From: Aquella oligotrophica
GTDB taxonomy: Bacteria > Pseudomonadota > Gammaproteobacteria > Burkholderiales > UBA11063
Length of the DNA: 64,000 bases
Assembly: GCF_002892535.1 (NCBI RefSeq)
Contig: NZ_CP024847.1
Location: 1,240,001-1,304,000 of the forward strand
Direction of reading: 5' to 3'
Shown: positions 7,505-17,018 of the stretch, piece after piece
Layout: each line of letters opens with the position of its first letter
How positions within the stretch are numbered: position 1 is the stretch's first letter
Translations under genes and position numbers: made by a program
The notes under the pieces: model-generated
Seen by the model: the letters and a program-made list of their open reading frames with translations, nothing else
What the model was told of the DNA's origin: nothing
The model's database searches: none

Positions 7505-9901
7505 CTATTGTCCACCAGATAACGGATAACCTGTTGTTGGAGCGCCACTTCCATAATATTGGCTAGGAATACTACCATCGAGGACAACAAAACTAAGTGT
7601 TTGATTTGGTTCTCCTGGGAAGAAACAATAACCATAACCACCAGTATTACCAGTTGTATTACATTGGGAAATTGTAATATCACCCAACCCAATAGTATAT
7701 AAATCATTCAGCGCCTGTGCAGTATTCACGATTCCAACCGCATAAGTCTGATCAGAAACATTAAACTGTAACCAATTACTAATAGAGCTGTTGTTAACTG
7801 GATATGCACTACAGCTACCATTAAATGATTCCATTGGGCATTGCAGACTCATACCACCATTACTATTATTATAGCTATAACCTAGATATAGCGGCAAAAT
7901 AGTACCATTTGGAGTTGTAACCTGAACATAACCCACCTCGGTATTACTTCCTCCACCGCTAGTTAATTCACCATTACTGCCCATATTAAAACCGATCATC
8001 AAATTAAAGTTATTGGAACTAATAATGGTATTACTACCCGCCCAGCTAGTATTATTCAAATACACACTATAGCCCTGATGCGTTGAATTGGTAACAAATG
8101 AGTTTACGCCACTAGCGACGTTGGGTGAGTTTGGATTCCAATAATCAGAGCAGGTATAAGGACTGATACAACTTTGCGTAGACCAATTGATGCCATTGGC
8201 ATTAGTAGTTAGGCTTGAAGATAATAACGACGCTCCTGGCTGAGTACTAAAATTAGCATAGGTATTACATTGCATAGTACCATGCGTATTTGCGCTAATT
8301 CCCGATTCTGAGCCGCTTACTGCTGGCATATTAGCACCCAGATTAGTTAATGGTGCGCTATAATTCGCACACCAGTTAAGGTTAATTGAATTAGTCTTAT
8401 TTTGTGCTGTTACCGCAGTTAATGTCGTACCGTCATAATAGCCTTGTGAAGGCGTCGTAAAAATTAGTGGACAATTAATTTGGTTATTGTTATACAAGTT
8501 TGAAGCGCACTGTTTGTACGCACCCAAATATGGATTTTCATAAAGATTCATACTTTCAATCCAGCTGCCGACTGGTACCTGATTAGTAGAAACCGCATAG
8601 CCCGTTGGATTTGTTGGACTTAAACTACCCTGCATAGTTTTGGCAATAGTGGCTAAATTAATCATGCTCTGATAACTTTCAGCATAATTATTGATTACCG
8701 CTTGCCCAGATAGCGCCGGATCGGTAAACGATGCAACCATTAAACTCAGATATAAGCCATTAATCATCTGCCCAAAAAACTTGGCAAGATTGGTTTGTGC
8801 CAAAATATAGGCATTATATGCTTCAGGGCTGCCTGGAGTACAGGTTCCCTTACAATTATACTGTGTTGCTAGTGGCAAAGCTGAACCATCTAATGGGTTA
8901 CTATACGGAGGGTTACTATACGGACTGGCATAACGAATATAGTTAGCAGTGGCTTCAATATTATACGCAGTTTGTAGCGAAGCTATTGATGATTCATAGA
9001 TATTGACCAAATACAAATTATAGCTATTTAAGTTGGAAACTAAATTTGTAGTAACACTATTGGCAATTGCGCTCCCACCAGTAAATGGAACATAATCTAA
9101 TACCAACGATTCCATTTCATAAAGCGCCCCGCCAAGATCGGTATAGTTTTGACTATTAATCGCGATATAAGATAAATTATAACTAGTTCCATTCCAAATA
9201 GTATCGCTTGTTGCATTGGTATTGGTAATCGAAGTATAATAAGAGCTGGTTGCCTGATAATCTAACCAAGTTGTATTATAGATATTTGCAAAATCCTTAA
9301 CCCCAGTAGGACTATTAACGAAACTTTCGATACTGTTATATTCATCAACAGTATTAAATAAGCTATTCCAGATTGGATAAACACCAATAACCGCATTATT
9401 GTAACTGACTAGACTATTATGGGTAGTATCCTGATTCATTTCAACAATTAGATTGGTAATATTATTATTTGCATCATTAAGATCGGTATTAATCTGCGTG
9501 GTAATCTCGGTTAAATACTGAATGCTGCTTTCGATGGCATTAAAATCAGAATTTAAGGTATTTTGTGGAGTATTGCCAGTAATTAAATCAAAGGTATCAC
9601 TAATTGCTTCTACACCATAATAGGCAAATTCGGCATAAGGCACCAAATCCATAATCCCAAACTTTGCTAAGCTAGAGGTAGTGTTACTGTTTAAAGATTT
9701 GGCAGTTAAATTACGTGGAGAAGTTGTATAATAGTTATAAAATTGCCCATCAATAATTTGGGGATTTATCGGACCATCGGTTACCGGGATTAGGTTATTA
9801 CTTGGATTAGAATTTGAACTATTCCCACCTGAGCTACAGGCACATAAACCAGCACCAAATAATAAAACTGCGGCTAAGTTTGATAAATTAGTTTTATTCA
9901 T
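7505..9901 (-). CDS. Giant Asn/Ser/Thr-rich lipoprotein 1 (798 aa), unknown
   Basis: Start ATG 9901 with AAGGACA just upstream. A lipoprotein signal peptide ends in LCAC (Cys at about 22), followed by a SSGGNSSNSN spacer. The mature 775 residues are unusually rich in Asn, Ser, Thr, Tyr and Gly with very few charged residues. An N-terminal region (about 80-330) reads as helical (EFAYYGVEAISDTFDL, IESSIQYLTEITTQINTDLND), and the C-terminal half is Cys-containing and beta-like. No known domain was recognised. It resembles in style, though not clearly in sequence, the next lipoprotein upstream on the same strand. A role as a surface adhesin or matrix protein is inference. Its own upstream region lacks a clear copy of the shared promoter motif. 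Confidence 0.8.
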   Translation of the reverse strand: MNKTNLSNLAAVLLFGAGLCACSSGGNSSNSNPSNNLIPVTDGPINPQIIDGQFYNYYTTSPRNLTAKSLNSNTTSSLAKFGIMDLVPYAEFAYYGVEAISDTFDLITGNTPQNTLNSDFNAIESSIQYLTEITTQINTDLNDANNNITNLIVEMNQDTTHNSLVSYNNAVIGVYPIWNSLFNTVDEYNSIESFVNSPTGVKDFANIYNTTWLDYQATSSYYTSITNTNATSDTIWNGTSYNLSYIAINSQNYTDLGGALYEMESLVLDYVPFTGGSAIANSVTTNLVSNLNSYNLYLVNIYESSIASLQTAYNIEATANYIRYASPYSNPPYSNPLDGSALPLATQYNCKGTCTPGSPEAYNAYILAQTNLAKFFGQMINGLYLSLMVASFTDPALSGQAVINNYAESYQSMINLATIAKTMQGSLSPTNPTGYAVSTNQVPVGSWIESMNLYENPYLGAYKQCASNLYNNNQINCPLIFTTPSQGYYDGTTLTAVTAQNKTNSINLNWCANYSAPLTNLGANMPAVSGSESGISANTHGTMQCNTYANFSTQPGASLLSSSLTTNANGINWSTQSCISPYTCSDYWNPNSPNVASGVNSFVTNSTHQGYSVYLNNTSWAGSNTIISSNNFNLMIGFNMGSNGELTSGGGSNTEVGYVQVTTPNGTILPLYLGYSYNNSNGGMSLQCPMESFNGSCSAYPVNNSSISNWLQFNVSDQTYAVGIVNTAQALNDLYTIGLGDITISQCNTTGNTGGYGYCFFPGEPNQTLSFVVLDGSIPSQYYGSGAPTTGYPLSGGQ

Positions 9902-9988
9902 GATTAAATGTCCTTTGTTGAGTATAAGCCACTATCTTGATACATAATTTATTCAATATTGATAAATTTGAGTTGTTCCTCATTTGAA

Positions 9989-10020
9989 AATAGAAACCAC
10001 CATAAACGGCAGTTTCTATT
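9989..10020 (-). terminator. Probable terminator of the 856-residue lipoprotein gene
   Basis: AATAGAAAC (9989-9997) is the exact reverse complement of GTTTCTATT (10012-10020), loop 14 bases, followed on the minus strand by TTTTC. It lies about 60 bases after the stop at 10078. Confidence 0.55.
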
Positions 10021-10077
10021 CCTAGATTAAACAAAAATTTAAATGGTATCATCCTGTTAGATCAAGTCTAATTAATT

Positions 10078-12648
10078 TTATTGCCACCAGTTAAAACCGA
10101 AGAAATTACTAATTGGTGAGAATGTGAATGTTATTGTCTGCTGAATACTATTTACAGTAAAAGCATCTGTAGGATTGTTACTTAGAGCTAACCATGCCGT
10201 CCCACTTGGTGAACCACATAGGTAGTTATAACCATTTGGATTACCATAGCCATAGGCTATCGTTGAGTTGCCAGTATCAACATTTGGCAAATAGACACCA
10301 GCATAACAATGGCTTGGAGTATTTGTAGTGCCTGTAGTGGTAATAAAACCGCTAGTAGTATAAGAAAAATTCATTAGTAAACTGCCAGCAGCCAGCTGAG
10401 CGATACTAGGTATTTGAGTTGTTATACCAACGCCCCAAGTAGAGGTAGCGTAATTTTGACTTTTTGAGGAATCTTGTGTATAACTACCAGCGGCAATTAC
10501 CTTGTTTAATCCCACACTTTCGATTGTAGCTGGTGTAGTTTGCCCAAAAGTGATCATTGGCTGCGACTTATTTGAAGTGTAAGAAACAAAATAAAGCGAG
10601 CTTGTTGGATAGTTGACTAAATTACACACTTCTCCTCCAGCATCCAATGGTTGCCACCATTGTGTACAATTATAAGACGTACCATAATTATAGTAGGTAT
10701 TATTGTTTGTTGTACCCAAAGTTGGAGTTGTTACGCTTGGATAAATGTATCCACCCGTTGAAGCCGGTGAGTTTCCAAATTCACTTGAATTTTCTGACTG
10801 ATTAAAGTATGCCATTCCTAATTGAATCATGTTTCCACCACGAATCATATCTCCATTCCAATAGCCGGTACCTACTTCAGAATAATTAATTTCATATTGT
10901 AGTGCCACTGAATTATTTAGTAGTAACTCTTGTAGTGAACCAGAAGCAGGTGTTGAATTACCATAAAGCTGATAAACATTATTAGGTAACCCTGATAATG
11001 AGAAACTGGCATTTGAACTTTGCAGAACAATATTTTCATTACATTGTGATGGGTTTAGAGTTGGGTAGCTTTCCATGATTGCATCATAACAGTTATTTGC
11101 AACGGTAATTATTCGATTGGAGTCATTTAAATAGCTGTTAGCAATATTCTTGAGTACCGAAGCTTCATTACTGGTTGTTAAGCCAGGCATACTCCCTAGA
11201 AAATTAGCTCTGGCAGCCAAGGTATTCAGTTGATAAGCGACTCCGATTGCGTTAATAAGCGATGGAGCATAATTTGCATATGGGTCAACAATAGCATTAC
11301 TTTCTGATATGTTAGGGGAGTTTGCCGCAACTATCTGAATATTTGCATTAGTGACATTAGCAGAAACGGTTGGGTTTTTATAGCCACTTGATGTGATACC
11401 AGTTGCATTAATTGTATTAATATTGATTCCATCTGAAAATGGATAGAGTGTAGTATATGCTGTTGAATTTGTTGCCTCAACGGCTGTTTGCGCATATCCC
11501 ATTCCCGCTAAAATTGCACTAGACATGGCCGAATTGTAGTTTGAGCAAGCAGACATATCTGGAGGGTTTGCTGTACATGCAATATAGTTTGCACTTTCAC
11601 CAGCCATTGCATTTGCTATATATGAACTATAATAACTGGCGCTTTCACCGTATATAGTTTCAGTCTGTACAAATTGCACATCACCATATAAGTCATAAGT
11701 GAAATCAACCGCTGAATAATTACTACTATTAGAACTACTACTTGTATATGCGTTTGATACCGAGTCAGAATTATATCCGGCTGCGACCGAGTCTGAAAAA
11801 GATTGTGCAGCCGACTGTGAGCTTGCTGTAACATTCATGTTTAAGGTTGTTAAGATCCCACCAATATATGCTTCCAGGGCTGAAGATCCACAATTTTGTA
11901 AGAACTCATTTGGATATTGTTGATACATACTTTCTGAATTACTCGTCAGATTATTAGTAGAAGGTACCCCAGTTTGAACAACTGCTGCTAGCGCAGCAGC
12001 CAGATTATATGAACTGGTTGCATTGGCTGATTCATAACTATTAGCATAGGTATTGCTATTACTTGTGCTAAATCCTGCAAATCCTACTGATATATTATCT
12101 GAGTTTGAAACAGTGCTTTGGTTTTGTTGGTTTGCAGTAGTAACTACGAAGCTTGATGAAGAGCTAACAGTATCTGGTTCAATATACGGGTTAGAGGCAT
12201 AACACTCGCTATTTCCAGATCCTAAAAGTATGTTTTGTGTTGATGGGATAACCCCAAGAAATAGCCCGCCTGCTGTTGATTCGAAAGCATTTGACAACCC
12301 AGCTAATTTATTCATTTTAGCTTTTTTATTAGTATTTAATACTGGTGGATTACTAAAGCGAGCGTCCAATTGTGGTAATGCTTGTTCAAATTTGTTCAAT
12401 GAATCAAAAACATGTGTTTTTATATCAGATGGCATTTTACCTGGAATATAATGGACTCTTAATGCCGGATTTACTTTACCTGCTAAAAACATATCCCATT
12501 CATACAGTTTACCATCTTTTGTATATGCAACTATTTTTTGGTTAGTAGTAGCTGTATTTGCTGAAGAAGAACTACTTCCCGAGCTACAAGCAAATAATGC
12601 CGCACCCATAGTTAAAATGGCAATTAAATTAATTTTATTTCTTTTCAT
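10078..12648 (-). CDS. Giant Asn/Ser/Thr-rich lipoprotein 2 (856 aa), unknown
   Basis: Start ATG 12648 with GAAAGGAAA upstream. The lipoprotein signal peptide ends in LFAC (Cys at about 21), followed by a SSGSSSSSA spacer. Residues 40-120 hold a more ordinary region (KDGKLYEWDMFLAGKVNPAL, IPGKMPSDI); the rest is dominated by Asn, Ser, Thr, Ala and Tyr with Ser-rich low-complexity stretches around 180-310. The C-terminal 250 residues are Gly/Tyr/Asn-rich with several Cys (CTQWW, GEVCNL, HCYAG, YLCGS). No domain was recognised. It is transcribed from a copy of the shared surface-gene promoter. A surface-exposed, possibly glycosylated or fibre-like role is inference. Confidence 0.8.
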   Translation of the reverse strand: MKRNKINLIAILTMGAALFACSSGSSSSSANTATTNQKIVAYTKDGKLYEWDMFLAGKVNPALRVHYIPGKMPSDIKTHVFDSLNKFEQALPQLDARFSNPPVLNTNKKAKMNKLAGLSNAFESTAGGLFLGVIPSTQNILLGSGNSECYASNPYIEPDTVSSSSSFVVTTANQQNQSTVSNSDNISVGFAGFSTSNSNTYANSYESANATSSYNLAAALAAVVQTGVPSTNNLTSNSESMYQQYPNEFLQNCGSSALEAYIGGILTTLNMNVTASSQSAAQSFSDSVAAGYNSDSVSNAYTSSSSNSSNYSAVDFTYDLYGDVQFVQTETIYGESASYYSSYIANAMAGESANYIACTANPPDMSACSNYNSAMSSAILAGMGYAQTAVEATNSTAYTTLYPFSDGININTINATGITSSGYKNPTVSANVTNANIQIVAANSPNISESNAIVDPYANYAPSLINAIGVAYQLNTLAARANFLGSMPGLTTSNEASVLKNIANSYLNDSNRIITVANNCYDAIMESYPTLNPSQCNENIVLQSSNASFSLSGLPNNVYQLYGNSTPASGSLQELLLNNSVALQYEINYSEVGTGYWNGDMIRGGNMIQLGMAYFNQSENSSEFGNSPASTGGYIYPSVTTPTLGTTNNNTYYNYGTSYNCTQWWQPLDAGGEVCNLVNYPTSSLYFVSYTSNKSQPMITFGQTTPATIESVGLNKVIAAGSYTQDSSKSQNYATSTWGVGITTQIPSIAQLAAGSLLMNFSYTTSGFITTTGTTNTPSHCYAGVYLPNVDTGNSTIAYGYGNPNGYNYLCGSPSGTAWLALSNNPTDAFTVNSIQQTITFTFSPISNFFGFNWWQ

Positions 12649-12716
12649 AGATTTCCTTTCGTCTATTAGATTCTGAATCCTTTGCAGCTAATCATATATA
12701 ATTTGCTGATGAATTG

Positions 12717-12763
12717 ATTATAAATCTATCAACGGGCGAATATTGTCCACTTTCGTGCCAACT
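12717..12763 (-). promoter_or_regulatory. Surface-gene promoter, copy 2
   Basis: On the minus strand: TGGCACGAAAGTGGACA, 21 bases, then a perfect TATAAT (12717-12722). The -10 lies about 70 bases upstream of the lipoprotein ATG at 12648. The 301-base gap 12649-12949 between the two divergent genes holds this promoter and the weaker plus-strand site at 12837-12880. Confidence 0.75.
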
Positions 12764-12836
12764 CTGATTTTTGAGGGGGTTACGCTAAAATAGTATGAAT
12801 CTAGCTAATATTAGCTGTAGCTTTTTTGCAGTGTAG

Positions 12837-12880
12837 TGACAAGCAATAGGACAGAGGAGCCAGCAAATTCTCGAAAAAAT
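12837..12880 (+). promoter_or_regulatory. Degenerate copy of the shared element before the LuxR-type gene
   Basis: TGACA-N7-GGACA (12837-12853) is followed after 21 bases by AAAAAT (12875-12880). This is one mismatch in each of the first half-site and the -10 box compared with the four strong copies, with all spacings kept. It points toward the regulator gene and ends 97 bases before its ATG. It could be a weak autoregulatory promoter. Confidence 0.4.
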
Positions 12881-12949
12881 ATGCAAATAATCAATTAATT
12901 TAGTATAATAAACTTTGTCCAATTAACGTTTCCCTTATATACCTTGATT

Positions 12950-13672
12950 ATGACTGACGAAAAAGCTTTACAGTTAATTGCAGAAGCGAATGATACTGTT
13001 TTTGATGGCAATTATAATTTGATTGCTAATCTAGATTACATTGTGATTAGTGCTGATAAATTTGGTGCTGCACTTACCAATACGCCTGGTGGTTCATATT
13101 TGGGTAAAAATCTCCTCACCATGACCAATGATGAATGGCGAACTGATATCTATCGTAAATCTTTAGAATATTGTAAGCAAACCAGACAAAGTAAACAATG
13201 GTTATCACTTAAATTTGCACGGAGACCAGAATACTGGTTGATAATCATTAGTTTTCAGCCACTAGTAAACTATGCTACGAATAATGTGATTGGTTATAAA
13301 ATTACCGGACGTGTACCGGAAAATATCATGCTGCCATTTTTTGGCTTAAAGGAGATTATAAAAGAAAGTCAGCCTCGTAAACGGGAACTAGGTAGCAAAA
13401 CTGATGAATGGTTAACTAACCGGGAGCATGAGGTTTTATTTTTGTTATTTAACTGTGATACCTATCAGCATATTGCTAATTTATTAAGTCTCAGTCATCA
13501 AATTAACTATACCAGCTCCATGGTTGCAAAGATAGTTAATCGTAACTTATATGCTAAATTTAATGTTTCTAATCTTGAGTCTCTAAAAAAACTGGCATAT
13601 CAAATGGGTTATCATAAAAATATTCCAGCATCACTCTTTGGCGAATTTATGTTGCCACTAAATAAATTATAA
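12950..13672 (+). CDS. PAS-LuxR-type transcriptional regulator
   Basis: 240 residues from ATG 12950; a TTG six bases earlier is possible and neither has a clear ribosome site. Residues 1-130 resemble a PAS-like sensor (NLDYIVISADKFGAALTNTP, ...GYKITGRVP). Residues about 152-215 form a LuxR/GerE-type helix-turn-helix beginning LTNREHEVLFLLFN and continuing YQHIANLLSLSHQ...VNRNLYAKFNVSNLESL, which matches the usual LTxREhEVLxLl...a.I...L.iS..TV...l..i..KL.v.n. layout. An insertion-like INYTSS stretch replaces the usual TV core, so the recognition helix is atypical. It sits among the surface genes that share one promoter element, and is the obvious candidate regulator; that link is inference. 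Confidence 0.8.
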   Translation: MTDEKALQLIAEANDTVFDGNYNLIANLDYIVISADKFGAALTNTPGGSYLGKNLLTMTNDEWRTDIYRKSLEYCKQTRQSKQWLSLKFARRPEYWLIIISFQPLVNYATNNVIGYKITGRVPENIMLPFFGLKEIIKESQPRKRELGSKTDEWLTNREHEVLFLLFNCDTYQHIANLLSLSHQINYTSSMVAKIVNRNLYAKFNVSNLESLKKLAYQMGYHKNIPASLFGEFMLPLNKL

Positions 13673-13696
13673 AGCTGCCAATTTCGTGGCAGCTTT
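13671..13696 (+). terminator. Intrinsic terminator of the LuxR-type gene
   Basis: AAAGCTGCCA (13671-13680) and TGGCAGCTTT (13687-13696) form a ten-pair stem with a six-base loop, followed by more T. It overlaps the stop codon and lies between convergent genes, so it may also serve the DUF1554 lipoprotein. Confidence 0.85.
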
Positions 13697-13707
13697 TTTA
13701 GATCAGC

Positions 13708-16251
13708 TTACTGAGTAATTACGCAGTAGTGTTTATGTGTCGCAGTACATGCGTTACTAGAAGTTGATCTCCAACCCGAAGCATTGGTATTTGCCATTCC
13801 ATATTCTCCTGTTCCGCTGGTTGTTGTCCAATTAGAGCAGTTAGAACCCGCACCATCATTAACCCCACCTGTCCATACACCACCTTGATATGCAGCATCA
13901 ATAGGATTCCATAGACTATTTGCATTGCCAACTAGATTATCAAAGTTACCATTTGCTGCGATTCCAACCGGTTCATAGTTTTTATTCCAGTATAAGCGCC
14001 CCGGGATAGTAGCATTATTTCCGCGTAGTAGGGCTTTTACATCGCTAACATAATACGGATTACCCGTAGGATGCATATCATTAAACGAACACAGACTATC
14101 AGCTGTAGCGTAGCCACCACTACCTGCCGCACCAGACAAATTATTTGATAGAGTGATGTAGGAAGTTTTTCCACTATCAACAATGTAAGCAATTTGGTTA
14201 ATAGTATTAGATGAGTCAGTCATATTAGTAAATCCAAAATTTCTATCGATATTACTAGCAAACGGTGTCGCTATTGCATAAATATTACATTCCTGATTTG
14301 AACTGATAACACAGTCAAAAACACCGTTACGCGTCCAGTTACCATTGGCATCAACAAAGCTTACGCCATCATTATTCGTAAAAATTCGGATTTCTTTTGG
14401 ACCAATATTATTTCCCATAATCTTCAAGTTTAACTTAATATATTGCCCTTGAGCCATGTGGTAATAACCATCGCTAGCACGCTCAACACTAGGAGTAACA
14501 ATTACCGAATATGCGAGACTAGCACTGAAATAGAAATTTCGGGTAGTTGTTAGGGTTGCTCCATTCGGTCTTGCCTGATCTGTCCAATTGGCAACCGTCT
14601 GGACATTACTAAAATTATTACTACCGCTACTATTAGTGGTTATAGAATAGGTAACATTACAAACCGCACCGTTATTAAAGGTTATTTTAGAATTTAGCGT
14701 GCCGCAAGTCGTACTAAATAGCTGCCAACCATTACTAAGTCCTGTCGTACTAACATAGAAATTCTGCGCTGGCTGATTACCCGTATTCGTATAAGTAAAA
14801 CTTATATAAGCAGTCGCTCCAATATTAAAAATCCATGGGTCGCCTATAGTGCCCGCTCCAGAGACTACTCCTCCAGTTGATGGGCTTGCAATTGCATTTA
14901 TTGTTGCATACGTTGCGTTTGCAGTTAAAAGTCTGAATTTTCTGCTATAGTTCTTACGAACACCATTTGCTAGATAATTTCCATTGATATTTATATTAAA
15001 TTGAGCTACAGTAAAAGCAGAAGTCTCTGAAAGGGTAAAGCTACAGCTTGCTAGCGAATGCAGGCTACTACAATTACTATTGCTGATAGTGCCTGGGACT
15101 GAACTTAAATTAATGCTTTCAAGAGTATTTTGTCCTAGGTTTTGAATAGTTATTATTGTAGCTGCCTGATTATTATAATAAAGAATCGGGTTTTGTGCCG
15201 CAGTTACACCCATCTGCATTACAGAAGATTTTGAATTATACCAAGATAATGTCTGGGTTGAGTGCTGTTGATAATGGATAGTTAAATCACCACTTCCGTT
15301 ATTTGAGTTTGATTCAATATTGAAATAAATATAACAATAAGCATTAGCATTCAAGCTGGAATTACATCTATTAGCACCATTAGCTGCTACAGTACTTTCT
15401 GGATAACTAATCTGGCTAATTTGTGCGGACTCAGTCCCAGAATTAAAAACTACTACCGAACCACTACGCTGATTTAAAGTGTTGATTACTGGAGTCGCGC
15501 CGAAAGTCAGGAATGCACCATTAGGCATTGGAACAACTTCTAGTGGTGCAGATATAGAATAATTATGATTGTCTTCATCATGAACCAATGCGCTTAATTG
15601 ACTATTTTTTATAGTTTCACTATTTTTTAGATTATGGATTTCAACTGCTGTAATATAGTGTTTACTCCCAGCTTCTGCCTCCTGATATTTACTGATGTTA
15701 ATTAGATTACTATCGCTGGCTATCTTGTCTAAATGATAGTTTTTATTAGTTGCTGAATACAAATATACAGTATGATATTGATTATGTGAATTATCTAAAA
15801 TCAGATTATCGCTGAATTTAAACTCTCCCTGCGATGCCTCTTTTTCATCGATTAATGCATAACGGATTAATTGTCTGATAGATGTGCCGTTCTGGCTAGC
15901 TTCAATGATTGCACTTCCAGTGTGTGTTTCTTCACTAAGTAATGGAGTAGTGATATTAAGCTCACAAGTTTCACCAGCTTTTATCGACTCGCAATTAGTA
16001 GCATCTATAAGTAGACTACCACTATCTACCTTATAGCTAATACCATTCAAGTCCTGATTACCATTATTATGAATAAATAATACCGTTTTAGTCTGATCAC
16101 CAGCAAATACTGGAACTACTCCCGGGCTATCAATAATCAATTCGTCAATTGTTTGCCCCGGATTATTACTAATCGTGCTTCCACCTGAGTTATTACATCC
16201 ACTGATTACTAACACCGCGCTTATAAAACATAGCAAATTTGTAAATTTCAT
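13708..16251 (-). CDS. Large lipoprotein with beta-sandwich repeats and a C-terminal DUF1554 domain
   Basis: 847 residues. The lipoprotein signal peptide ends in VISGC (Cys at about 19). The middle (about 30-690) reads as repeated immunoglobulin-like/CARDB or choice-of-anchor beta-sandwich units, each with patterns such as VLFIHNNGNQDLNGISYKV ... C-x-x-(I/L)-x-x-G-x-x-C, and TITIQNLGQNTLESINLS, VVFNSGTESAQISQISYP, ISFTYTNTGNQPAQNFYVS. The last ~120 residues (SLCSFNDMHPTG...VKALLRG...GRLYW...GVWTGGVND...CSNWTTTSGTG...KHYCVITQ) match the DUF1554 pattern known from spirochaete and other outer-surface lipoproteins. Probably an outer-membrane adhesin-like stalk with a terminal head domain. It is driven by the shared surface-gene promoter. 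Confidence 0.8.
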   Translation of the reverse strand: MKFTNLLCFISAVLVISGCNNSGGSTISNNPGQTIDELIIDSPGVVPVFAGDQTKTVLFIHNNGNQDLNGISYKVDSGSLLIDATNCESIKAGETCELNITTPLLSEETHTGSAIIEASQNGTSIRQLIRYALIDEKEASQGEFKFSDNLILDNSHNQYHTVYLYSATNKNYHLDKIASDSNLINISKYQEAEAGSKHYITAVEIHNLKNSETIKNSQLSALVHDEDNHNYSISAPLEVVPMPNGAFLTFGATPVINTLNQRSGSVVVFNSGTESAQISQISYPESTVAANGANRCNSSLNANAYCYIYFNIESNSNNGSGDLTIHYQQHSTQTLSWYNSKSSVMQMGVTAAQNPILYYNNQAATIITIQNLGQNTLESINLSSVPGTISNSNCSSLHSLASCSFTLSETSAFTVAQFNININGNYLANGVRKNYSRKFRLLTANATYATINAIASPSTGGVVSGAGTIGDPWIFNIGATAYISFTYTNTGNQPAQNFYVSTTGLSNGWQLFSTTCGTLNSKITFNNGAVCNVTYSITTNSSGSNNFSNVQTVANWTDQARPNGATLTTTRNFYFSASLAYSVIVTPSVERASDGYYHMAQGQYIKLNLKIMGNNIGPKEIRIFTNNDGVSFVDANGNWTRNGVFDCVISSNQECNIYAIATPFASNIDRNFGFTNMTDSSNTINQIAYIVDSGKTSYITLSNNLSGAAGSGGYATADSLCSFNDMHPTGNPYYVSDVKALLRGNNATIPGRLYWNKNYEPVGIAANGNFDNLVGNANSLWNPIDAAYQGGVWTGGVNDGAGSNCSNWTTTSGTGEYGMANTNASGWRSTSSNACTATHKHYCVITQ

Positions 16252-16292
16252 TCCATCCTAACCTTTAATAACAGTTAATATCTAATAGCATT

Positions 16293-16339
16293 ATTGTAGT
16301 TGAGACATACTCATAAAACTGTCCATATTCATGCCAAAA
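16293..16339 (-). promoter_or_regulatory. Surface-gene promoter, copy 3
   Basis: On the minus strand: TGGCATGAATATGGACA, 21 bases, then TACAAT (16293-16298). It lies between the pilin stop (16349) and the DUF1554 lipoprotein start (16251), so the lipoprotein has its own promoter with a leader of about 35 bases. Confidence 0.75.
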
Positions 16340-16348
16340 AGACGAATA

Positions 16349-16813
16349 TTACGGCTGATTTCTACAGCTAGAAGGTACATAATCTTGATAGTTTGGCTGT
16401 ACGATACACGTCCAATTGATACCGGATGCCGAGGGTGAACCTAAAATTGCAATTGAAAAAGTAGTTAGACCACTGATTGCTAGCGTAACTAAGATAGCTA
16501 TCTGCTCGCCTTGAGAGTCATAGCGTACATCAACTCCTGCGACATTTGTCCCGGTTATACTTGCTGCAGCTGGCAAACCAAAGTCAGTATTTAACGAACC
16601 GCTACCATTTGGGAATGAGCCATTAGTCTGATAGTATTCACTAACAGCTACTTTTGCCATGTCAGCAAAAGTAATTGCCTCAGATACTTTTGCTCTAATT
16701 ATATAGTTCTGATATGCTGGTATTGCAATTGCTGCTAAAATACCAATGATGGCAACTGCTATCATTAGTTCAATAATTGTAAATCCTTTATTTGTATTCA
16801 TATTTTTATCCAT
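16349..16813 (-). CDS. Type IV pilin (major-pilin-like, PilA/PilE type)
   Basis: 154 residues from ATG 16813, where AAGG lies four bases upstream; the ATG 12 bases later has no such site. The prepilin leader ends NTNKG and is followed by [20 protein letters not shown], the conserved N-methylated helix with Glu5. PilD would cut between Gly and Phe. The C-terminus has a Cys pair ([18 protein letters not shown]) as in the disulfide loop of major pilins. Type IV pili mediate adhesion, twitching and DNA uptake. The gene has a ~200-base leader and the shared surface-gene promoter. No other pilus genes lie in the window, so the pilin may be the major or an accessory subunit. Confidence 0.9.
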   Translation of the reverse strand: MDKNMNTNKGFTIIELMIAVAIIGILAAIAIPAYQNYIIRAKVSEAITFADMAKVAVSEYYQTNGSFPNGSGSLNTDFGLPAAASITGTNVAGVDVRYDSQGEQIAILVTLAISGLTTFSIAILGSPSASGINWTCIVQPNYQDYVPSSCRNQP

Positions 16814-16975
16814 AATACCTTATAAAAATCTAATTCTTAGTTAATAATGAAAAATATTGCAACTAAAATACCTAAAGTAATTAATCCATATCTTTCAAAC
16901 GTTAACAAAGGAGTAGAAAAGATAGTTGTTTGAGTTAGCGCTATATTTAAACAAGACAGCCCTACAACTACTTAT

Positions 16976-16994
16976 AATACAACGCTGTTGTATT
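16976..16994 (-). promoter_or_regulatory. Hairpin near the 5' end of the pilin leader RNA
   Basis: AATACAAC (16976-16983) and GTTGTATT (16987-16994) form an eight-pair stem with a three-base loop, about 20 bases after the predicted transcription start. It could protect the mRNA 5' end. The 348-base gap 16814-17161 holds the pilin promoter, this hairpin and otherwise nothing I recognise. Confidence 0.45.
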
Positions 16995-17018
16995 CAAATA
17001 ACTTTAACTAATGACATT

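Noticed and set aside
9971-9990. A fifth copy of the element before the 798-residue lipoprotein gene
   Set aside because: The sequence has GGAACA but no TGGCA half at the right distance and a poor -10, so it is not counted.
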